Shown in pieces: positions 57,182-64,000 of a stretch of 64,000 nt of DNA (position 1 is the stretch's first letter; each line of letters begins with the position of its first letter). Location of the stretch: assembly GCF_017874715.1 (NCBI RefSeq), contig NZ_JAGGLR010000020.1:186001-250000 (forward strand), given 5' to 3'. The stretch is from Streptomyces iranensis. Lineage in GTDB: Bacteria > Actinomycetota > Actinomycetes > Streptomycetales > Streptomycetaceae. Under the pieces are notes generated by a model. It was not told the DNA's origin. It saw only the letters and a list, made by a program, of their open reading frames with translations, and did not search any database. Made by a program: the position numbers and the translations under genes.

Positions 57182-60100
57182 ATGGCGAGCGATGAAGAGA
57201 AGCTGCTCGACTATCTGAAGCGGGTGACGGCGGATCTCCGGCAGACGCAACGCCGTCTGAAGGATGTCGAGTCCGCGGGGCACGAGCCTGTCGCCATCGT
57301 GGGAATGTCCTGCCGCTTCCCCGGAGGCGTACGGTCCCCCGAAGAGCTGTGGGAACTCGTCGCCACGGAGCGGGACGCCATTTCGGAACTCCCCACCGAC
57401 CGCGATTGGGATCTGGAGAATCTCTTCCACCCCGACCCCGAGCACCCGGGGACGAGTTATACGCGCGAGGGCGGCTTCATCGACGACCCCGCGGGATTCG
57501 ACGCCACGTTCTTCGGCATCAGCCCCCGCGAGGCGCTCGGAATGGCACCGCAGCAGCGGCTGGCCCTCGAGGCGTCCTGGGAGGCCATCGAGCACGCCGG
57601 GGTCGACCCGGAGTCGCTGCGGGGCAGTCGGACCGGCACCTTCATCGGCTGCGATCACCTCGACTACTGTTCCGACGCCTCCCAGGTTCCCGAGGGCTCG
57701 GCCGGCTACTTCACCATCGGCAACTCCGCCAGCGTGGTGTCCGGCCGGGTGGCGTACACCCTCGGTCTGGAGGGTGCCGCGGTGACGGTGGACACCGCGT
57801 GCTCCTCCTCGCTGGTCGCCATGCATCTGGCCTGCCAGGCGATCCGGCAGGGCGAATGCGATATGGCGCTGGCCGGGGGCGTGGCCGTGATGTCCTCGAC
57901 GGCACCGTTCATCGGCTTCAGCGAGCTGCGCGGGCTCGCGCCGGACGGCAGGTCCAAGGCGTTCTCGGCCAACAGCGACGGCATGACCCTGGCCGAGGGC
58001 GTGGGCGTCCTGCTGCTGGAACGGCTGTCGGACGCGCGGCGCAACGGCCACCAGGTGCTGGCCGTGATCCGGGGCACGGCGGTCAACCAGGACGGCGCCA
58101 GCAACGGCCTGACGGCCCCGAACGGGCCCTCGCAGCAGCGGGTCATCCGGCAGGCGCTCGCCAACGCCCGGCTGTCGGCGTCCGAGGTGGACGCGGTGGA
58201 GGCACACGGTACGGGTACGTCGCTGGGCGATCCGATCGAGGCGCAGGCGCTGCTGGCCACGTACGGGCAGGAGCGGCCCGAGGGGCGCCCGCTGTGGCTG
58301 GGGTCCATCAAGTCGAACATCGGGCACGCGCAGATGGCCGCGGGTGCGGCCGGGGTCATCAAGATGGTGATGGCGATGCGCCACGAGGTGCTTCCCGCCT
58401 CGCTGCACGTCGACGAGCCGACGCCCCATGTGGACTGGAGCGCGGGCGATGTCCATCTGCTGACCGAGGCCCGGGAGTGGCCACGGGGCGAGCATCCGCG
58501 ACGGGCGGGGGTCTCGTCGTTCGGCATCAGCGGGACGAACGCCCATCTGATCCTGGAGCAGGCCCCGGAGGGGGGCGCGGCGGTGCGGGGGGACGCCGAG
58601 GCGGGACCGTCGGACCACGTGGGTGTGGCAGTGCCGTGGGTGGTGTCGGCGCGCGGTGCGGAGGCGCTACGGGGCCAGGCACGGGCGCTGGCGACACGGG
58701 TGAACGCCGACCCGGGGGCGATTGCCGCTGAGGTGGGGTGGTCCCTGCTGCGCTCCAGGACGCTCTTCGACCACCGGGCGGTGGTCATCGGCCAGGACCG
58801 CGACGAGCTGGTGGCAGGGCTGGAGGCACTGGCCGCCGGAGAACTCCATCCGGGCCTGGTGCACCCCGGCGGAAGCGCTGAGGCGGTCGGGCAGACAGTG
58901 TTCCTGTTCAGCGGGCAGGGCAGCCAGCGCCCCGGCATGGGCGCCGGACTCTACGACCGCTTCCCCGTCTTCGCGGCGGCTTTCGACGAAGTCTGCGCCC
59001 TCCTCGACCCGCACCTGGAACACCCGCTACGGGAGCTGGTCTTCAGCCGCGACCCAGAACAGACGGCGCTTCTGGACCATACGACCTACGCCCAGGCGGG
59101 GTTGTTCGCCCTGCACATCGCCCTGGCACGGCTCCTCGACTCCGTCGGCGTACGACCCGACGCCGTCATCGGGCATTCGATCGGGGAAATCGCGGCCGCC
59201 CATATCGCCGGAGTCTTCGACCTACCCGACGCCTGCCACCTCGTCGCCACCCGCGCCACCCTCATGGGAGGACTTCCCGAGGGCGGAGGCATGGCCACCA
59301 TCGCCGCCACGGCCGACGAACTCACCGACGACCTCGCTGCACACAACGGCCAAGTGAGCATCGCCGCCCTCAACACCCCCACCAACACCGTCATCTCCGG
59401 ACCCCTCGACCTCGTCACCGAGATCAGTGCCACCTGGGCGGCCAAAGGCCGCAAGACCAGGACACTGACCGTCAGCCACGCCTTCCACTCACCCCTGATG
59501 GACCCCATCCTGCAGCCCTTCAAGGAAGCCATCAGCGGACTCACCTACCACCCACCCACCATCCCCCTCATCAGCAACCTCACCGGACAACCAGCCGACG
59601 AGCAGGTCGCGACGCCCGACTACTGGGCCCAGCACATCCGCCAACCCGTCCACTTCCACCCCGCCATCACCCACACCACACCCCACACCAGCATCTACCT
59701 CGAACTCGGCCCCGACCCCATCCTCACCACCGCAACCCACCACACCCTCCACCACCACACCACCACCACCGAAACCAACCAACCAACACCCCTCATCACC
59801 TCCACCCTCACCCACAAACAACCCGACACACACGCCCTCACCCACACCCTCGCCCGACTGCACACCGCCGGTGCCGATGTCGACTGGACCAGCTGGTACC
59901 CCGCCGACCCGGCCCCCCAGGTCGTCGGGTTGCCGACGTATGCCTTCCAGCACCAGCGCTTCTGGCTGGCCCCGCCCGCCGCCCGTACGAGCTTCGAGGG
60001 GGCTGCCGGGGACCCGGCCGAGGCTCAGCTCTGGCATGCCATCGAGGAGCTCGATGTCGAGGCCCTCACCAGCACACTCCAGCTGGACAAGGACAGCCCC

Positions 60101-63100
60101 GGCATCGATGCGCTGCTGCCCGCACTCCCCGTACTGTCCGCCTGGCGGCGGCAACACCGTGAACGTTCCACCATCGACTCCTGGCGCTACCGGGCCACGT
60201 GGCAGCAGCTCCCCGACCCGGCCGCCCCGGCCCTGACGGGCAGCTGGCTGGTGGTCGTCCCGGCCGGGCAGGAGGAGCAGGCCGCGGTCCAGGTCACCCT
60301 CCAGGCGCTGCGGGCACACGGCGCGACGGCGCTCCCGTACGCGGTCGACGCTCATGATGTCGATCGCGCCGGGCTCCGCGAACGTCTCGACCGGCTGACC
60401 GAGGAGTCCCGGCCCGCCGGAGTCATCAGCCTGCTCGCACTCGACCAGGAACCGCTCGTCGGCCACTCCGCGGTGTCCGCCGGGCTCGGCGCCACCACCG
60501 CCCTCCTCCAGGCTCTCGATGACGCCGGATTCAGCGCGCCCCTGTGGTGCGTCACGCAGGGCGCCGTCGCCACCGGCCGCGGCGACCTCCTCCCCCACCC
60601 CGAGCAGTCGCAGATCTGGGGTTTCGGCCGCGTGGCCGCGCTGGAACATCCGCGGCGCTGGGGCGGTCTCATCGATCTGCCCGCCACCATGACCCACCAC
60701 ACCGCGGGCCGGCTGGCGGCCCTGCTCGTCCCCGGGCAGTCCGAGGACCAGGTCGCCATCCGCACCACCGGTACGTACGCACGCCGCCTCGCCCGTGTGC
60801 CCGCCGCCGACACCGCCCCCGCTCCCTGGGAGCCGTCGGGCACCACGCTCATCACCGGTGGCACCGGCGGTCTCGGCGCCCAGATCGCCCGCTGGCTGGC
60901 CGACCGGGGCGCACCCCGTCTCCACCTCGTCAGCCGTTCCGGGCCCGGCGCGCCCGGCGCGTCCGAACTCAGCGAGGAGCTCACCGCGCTGGGGACGGAC
61001 GTCACCATCACCGCCTGCGATGTCTCCGACCACGCCGCGCTCCGGCGGCTCATCGACAGCGTCCCCGCCGAACACCCCCTCACCGCGGTCATCCACACCG
61101 CCGGCACGATGGAACTGGGTCAGATCGGCGAGCTGGACCCCGGGCGATTGCAGCCCGTTCTGCGGTCCAAGGCCCTGGCCGCCGCTCATCTGCACGACCT
61201 CACCCAGTGCCTCGATCTCACGGCCTTCGTTCTCTTCTCGTCGAACGCCGCGACATGGGGCAGCGGGCAACAGGCCGCCTACGCCGCCGCGAACACCTAC
61301 CTGGACGCGCTCGCCGAACACCGCCGGGCCCGGGGCCTGCCCGCCACCAGCCTCGCCTGGGGGCCGTGGGGCGAGGCGGGCATGGCAGCCGACCAGCACA
61401 CACTCTCCCACCTCAAGCGGCGGGGCCTCTCCCCACTCCCGACCGACCTCGCCATCGCGTCATTGCAGCACGCGCTGACACACGACGACACCGCCGTCAC
61501 TATCGCGGATGTCGACTGGGAGAGGTTCGGCCGTACGTTCACCGCGCAGCGCCCGAGCCCCTTCCTCACCCGGCTGATGCCGTCGAGCGCGGAGCCCGCC
61601 ACGCCCACGGCCACCGCCGACGACAATCCGCTGCGGCAACAGCTCAGCGCGGCGCCCGCCACGCAGCGCCATCAGATCCTGGTCCGCCATATCCAGACCC
61701 TGGCGGCGACGATCCTCGGTCACTCCGGCCTGGACGCGGTTCCCCCGGGGCAGCCCTTCCAGGAACTGGGCTTCGACTCCCTCACCGCGGTCGAGCTGCG
61801 CAATCAGCTCGCCGCCACGACCGGCCTCGTCCTCGCTCCGGCACTGGTCTTCGACCATCCGACGCCGAACGCTCTCGCCACGTATCTGGGCGCCGAACTC
61901 ACGGGGCAGAAAGCCGCCGTCACCACCCACACGTCGTCCGTGGCCGCCGACGACGAGCCAATCGCGATCGTCGGCATGGCCTGCCACTACCCGGGCGGTG
62001 TGCGCTCGCCGGAGGAGCTGTGGCAGCTGGTCGTCGCGGGCCGGGACGCCATCGGGGAGATGCCCGCCGACCGCGAATGGGATCTGGACACCCTCTTCGA
62101 TCCCGACCCCGAGCGTCTGGGTACCAGCTATGCGCGCGAGGGCGGTTTCCTCCACGACGCGGCCGGGTTCGACGCGGCGTTCTTCGGCATCAGCCCGCGC
62201 GAGGCGCTCGCCATGGACCCCCAGCAGCGGCTGCTCCTGGAAACCGCCTGGGAGACCTTCGAGAGCGCGGGCCTGGACCGGGACACGCTCGCCGGGAGCA
62301 ACACCGGCGTCTTCGCGGGCGGCACCTATCAGGGCTACGGCGCCTCCGGCGGTTCCTCGGCGCGGGAGGTCGAGGGCTATCTGCTCGCGGGCGGTACGCC
62401 GAGTGTCATGTCGGGCCGGGTGGCGTATGCCTTCGGCCTCGAGGGCCCGGCGGTGACGGTGGACACGGCGTGCTCGTCGTCGCTGGTGGCGATGCATCTG
62501 GCCGCCCAGGCGCTGCGGCAGGGCGAATGCGCGATGGCGCTGGCGGGTGGCGTGACGGTGATGGCCACGCCGACCACCTTCATCGAGTTCTCCCGCCAGC
62601 GCGGTCTGGCGGCCGACGGCCGGTGCAAGCCGTTCGCATCGGCGGCCGACGGCACCGGCTGGGGCGAGGGCGCCGGGCTTCTGCTGTTGGAACGGCTGTC
62701 GGACGCGCGGCGCAACGGCCATCGGGTGCTGGCCGTGATCCGGGGCTCCGCGGTCAACCAGGACGGCACGAGCAACGGCCTCACCGCCCCGAACGGGCCC
62801 TCGCAGCAGCGGGTGATCGGCCAGGCGCTCGCCAACGCCCGGCTGTCGCCATCGGAGATCGATGTGGTGGAGGGACACGGCACCGGCACGACGCTGGGCG
62901 ATCCGATCGAGGCGCAGGCGCTGCTGGCCACGTACGGGCAGGAGCGGCCCGAGGGGCGTCCGCTGTGGCTGGGGTCCATCAAGTCCAACATCGGCCACAC
63001 GCAGGCCGCCGCCGGAGTGGCCGGGGTCATCAAGATGGTGATGGCGATGCGCCACGAGGTGCTTCCCGCCTCACTGCACATCGACGAACCGACACCCCAT

Positions 63101-64000
63101 GTGGACTGGAACGCGGGCGATGTCAGCCTGCTGGCCGAGGCGCGGGAGTGGCCACGGGGCGAGCATCCACGCCGGGCGGGTGTCTCGTCCTTCGGCATCA
63201 GCGGGACCAACGCGCATGTCATCGTGGAGCAGGCGCCCGAGGAGCCGGTGACGGCGGCCGGAGCCGTCGAGGCGGGGCCGGTGGACTCGGCGGACTCGCC
63301 GGAGCTGATGGGTGGGCCCGTGCCGTGGGTGGTGTCGGCGCGCGGTACGGAGGCGCTACGGGGCCAGGCACGGGCGCTGGCCCAACGGGTGAACGCCGAC
63401 CCCGAGGTGAGCGCCTCGGAGGTGGGGTGGTCCCTGCTGCGCTCCCGGACGCTCTTCGACCACCGAGCGGTGGTCATCGGGCAGGGCCGCGAAGAGCTGG
63501 TGGCAGGGTTGGAGGCACTGGCCGCCGGAGATCCCCATCCGGGCCTGGTGGAGCGCAGGGAGACGGCCGATACCACCGGTCAGACCGTGTTCCTCTTCAG
63601 CGGACAGGGCAGCCAGCGCCCCGGTATGGGCGCCGAACTCTACGACCGCTTCCCCGTCTTCACCGAAGCCTTCGACGAGGTGTGCGCCCTCCTCGACCCG
63701 CACCTGGAACACCCGCTGCGGGAGCTGGTCTTCAGCCGCGACCCAGAACAGACGGCGCTACTGGACCACACCACCTACGCCCAAGCCGGACTCTTCGCCC
63801 TGCACATCGCCCTGGCACGGCTCCTCGACTCCGTCGGCGTACGACCCGACGCCGTCATCGGCCACTCCATCGGCGAAATCGCCGCCGCCCATACCGCCGG
63901 AGTCTTCGACCTACCCGACGCCTGCCACCTCGTCGCCACCCGCGCCACCCTCATGGGCCAACTCCCCACCGGCGGAGGCATGGCCACCATCGCCGCCACC
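57182..64000 (+). CDS. Modular type I polyketide synthase (KS-AT-KR-ACP, then KS-AT; 3' end beyond window)
   Basis: ATG 57182 begins an open frame of 2273 codons to the window edge. Order: a coiled-coil docking segment (LLDYLKRVTADLRQTQRRL), KS1 (57.29-58.56 kb; DTACSSS with Cys ~207, VEAHGTGTS, KSNIGHAQ), AT1 (58.89-59.86 kb; GHSIGE, HAFHSPL), post-AT linker, KR (60.2-61.4 kb; GGTGGLG, RSK, FSSNAATWGSG, YAAAN), ACP (61.66-61.88 kb; LGFDSL), KS2 (61.95-63.23 kb; DTACSSS, VEGHGTG) and the start of AT2 (63.58 kb on; GHSIGE). HAFH predicts malonyl-CoA in module 1. Trp in ATWGSG and no LDD motif predict an A-type KR. There is no DH or ER. KS1 is not a KSQ loader, so another protein probably loads it. 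Confidence 0.95.
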   Translation, partial: MASDEEKLLDYLKRVTADLRQTQRRLKDVESAGHEPVAIVGMSCRFPGGVRSPEELWELVATERDAISELPTDRDWDLENLFHPDPEHPGTSYTREGGFIDDPAGFDATFFGISPREALGMAPQQRLALEASWEAIEHAGVDPESLRGSRTGTFIGCDHLDYCSDASQVPEGSAGYFTIGNSASVVSGRVAYTLGLEGAAVTVDTACSSSLVAMHLACQAIRQGECDMALAGGVAVMSSTAPFIGFSELRGLAPDGRSKAFSANSDGMTLAEGVGVLLLERLSDARRNGHQVLAVIRGTAVNQDGASNGLTAPNGPSQQRVIRQALANARLSASEVDAVEAHGTGTSLGDPIEAQALLATYGQERPEGRPLWLGSIKSNIGHAQMAAGAAGVIKMVMAMRHEVLPASLHVDEPTPHVDWSAGDVHLLTEAREWPRGEHPRRAGVSSFGISGTNAHLILEQAPEGGAAVRGDAEAGPSDHVGVAVPWVVSARGAEALRGQARALATRVNADPGAIAAEVGWSLLRSRTLFDHRAVVIGQDRDELVAGLEALAAGELHPGLVHPGGSAEAVGQTVFLFSGQGSQRPGMGAGLYDRFPVFAAAFDEVCALLDPHLEHPLRELVFSRDPEQTALLDHTTYAQAGLFALHIALARLLDSVGVRPDAVIGHSIGEIAAAHIAGVFDLPDACHLVATRATLMGGLPEGGGMATIAATADELTDDLAAHNGQVSIAALNTPTNTVISGPLDLVTEISATWAAKGRKTRTLTVSHAFHSPLMDPILQPFKEAISGLTYHPPTIPLISNLTGQPADEQVATPDYWAQHIRQPVHFHPAITHTTPHTSIYLELGPDPILTTATHHTLHHHTTTTETNQPTPLITSTLTHKQPDTHALTHTLARLHTAGADVDWTSWYPADPAPQVVGLPTYAFQHQRFWLAPPAARTSFEGAAGDPAEAQLWHAIEELDVEALTSTLQLDKDSPGIDALLPALPVLSAWRRQHRERSTIDSWRYRATWQQLPDPAAPALTGSWLVVVPAGQEEQAAVQVTLQALRAHGATALPYAVDAHDVDRAGLRERLDRLTEESRPAGVISLLALDQEPLVGHSAVSAGLGATTALLQALDDAGFSAPLWCVTQGAVATGRGDLLPHPEQSQIWGFGRVAALEHPRRWGGLIDLPATMTHHTAGRLAALLVPGQSEDQVAIRTTGTYARRLARVPAADTAPAPWEPSGTTLITGGTGGLGAQIARWLADRGAPRLHLVSRSGPGAPGASELSEELTALGTDVTITACDVSDHAALRRLIDSVPAEHPLTAVIHTAGTMELGQIGELDPGRLQPVLRSKALAAAHLHDLTQCLDLTAFVLFSSNAATWGSGQQAAYAAANTYLDALAEHRRARGLPATSLAWGPWGEAGMAADQHTLSHLKRRGLSPLPTDLAIASLQHALTHDDTAVTIADVDWERFGRTFTAQRPSPFLTRLMPSSAEPATPTATADDNPLRQQLSAAPATQRHQILVRHIQTLAATILGHSGLDAVPPGQPFQELGFDSLTAVELRNQLAATTGLVLAPALVFDHPTPNALATYLGAELTGQKAAVTTHTSSVAADDEPIAIVGMACHYPGGVRSPEELWQLVVAGRDAIGEMPADREWDLDTLFDPDPERLGTSYAREGGFLHDAAGFDAAFFGISPREALAMDPQQRLLLETAWETFESAGLDRDTLAGSNTGVFAGGTYQGYGASGGSSAREVEGYLLAGGTPSVMSGRVAYAFGLEGPAVTVDTACSSSLVAMHLAAQALRQGECAMALAGGVTVMATPTTFIEFSRQRGLAADGRCKPFASAADGTGWGEGAGLLLLERLSDARRNGHRVLAVIRGSAVNQDGTSNGLTAPNGPSQQRVIGQALANARLSPSEIDVVEGHGTGTTLGDPIEAQALLATYGQERPEGRPLWLGSIKSNIGHTQAAAGVAGVIKMVMAMRHEVLPASLHIDEPTPHVDWNAGDVSLLAEAREWPRGEHPRRAGVSSFGISGTNAHVIVEQAPEEPVTAAGAVEAGPVDSADSPELMGGPVPWVVSARGTEALRGQARALAQRVNADPEVSASEVGWSLLRSRTLFDHRAVVIGQGREELVAGLEALAAGDPHPGLVERRETADTTGQTVFLFSGQGSQRPGMGAELYDRFPVFTEAFDEVCALLDPHLEHPLRELVFSRDPEQTALLDHTTYAQAGLFALHIALARLLDSVGVRPDAVIGHSIGEIAAAHTAGVFDLPDACHLVATRATLMGQLPTGGGMATIAAT

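Noticed and set aside
59489..61411. 640-codon minus-strand frame inside the polyketide synthase gene
   Set aside because: Gly/Val-rich antisense shadow; the plus strand encodes recognisable AT and KR domains without a break.

Overview
The window is high-GC DNA with strong G/C bias at third codon positions, GTG/TTG starts, ATGA/GTGA gene overlaps and long perfect GC-rich hairpins after genes. With secreted Tat/Sec proteins, many regulators and a modular type I polyketide synthase, this points to a Streptomyces chromosome (genus inferred from style; species not determinable, although the polyketide synthase style resembles the large-genome macrolide producers). No rRNA, tRNA or CRISPR array was found.

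Layout. 1-0.7 kb: the 3' end of an IS200/IS605-type tnpB whose right end abuts a YchJ/SEC-C gene. 1.2-8.8 kb: a 1168-residue secreted phosphodiester glycosidase-metallophosphatase, an integrase-like protein, a YfcE-type phosphoesterase, an MFS exporter, a DoxX protein and a small disordered protein. 8.8-13.6 kb: a Tat-exported epoxide-hydrolase-like protein plus a 59-residue protein, facing a LuxR-type two-component pair; a TerC membrane protein; a small Cys-rich protein. 13.7-16.8 kb: an RpiR regulator facing two deacetylase paralogues, the second lacking its metal ligands. 16.9-22.0 kb: a five-gene Nik/Opp-type ABC importer on the minus strand, preceded by a sequence that fits the Streptomyces Nur (nickel regulator) box. 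22.1-22.6 kb: a deletion scar joining the C-terminal parts of a TetR gene and an MFS gene. 22.9-26.5 kb: a HIT protein, gnd and an MFS exporter.

26.6-32.2 kb is a molybdenum hydroxylase locus: an XdhC-type chaperone, divergent from an operon for the 2Fe-2S, FAD (with an extra 4Fe-4S cysteine set) and Mo subunits, followed by a TetR regulator. A 31-bp operator overlaps the first start codon. The subunits look more like PaoABC aldehyde oxidoreductase than classical xanthine dehydrogenase. 32.2-33.8 kb: a GH25 lysozyme with a perfect 38-bp palindrome inside its 5' coding sequence, and a Pro/Ser/Thr-rich exported protein. 34-37.6 kb: a two-gene surface glycan operon, a receiver/degenerate-GGDEF/GT2 synthase fusion and an acyltransferase-3, preceded by five tandem CACGTG-type repeats. 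38.3-39.5 kb: a flavin monooxygenase.

39.6-45.5 kb holds the most unusual cassette: one polypeptide joining an extracytoplasmic serine hydrolase to a cytoplasmic ABC ATPase, co-transcribed with an ABC-2 permease, and divergent from two membrane-anchored secreted proteins, one with a von Willebrand A domain. 45.6-50.7 kb: TerD, a BlaI/M56 pair, DUF305 and a small TM protein, a YflT-type stress protein, a conserved small protein and an ArsC/Spx-fold protein. 50.7-57.1 kb: an acyl-CoA synthetase, an M6-type metalloprotease, an M28-type peptidase and a DUF1579-like secreted protein. 57.2 kb to the end: the first gene of a modular polyketide synthase, KS-AT-KR-ACP followed by KS-AT running off the window, both AT domains predicted to be malonyl-specific.
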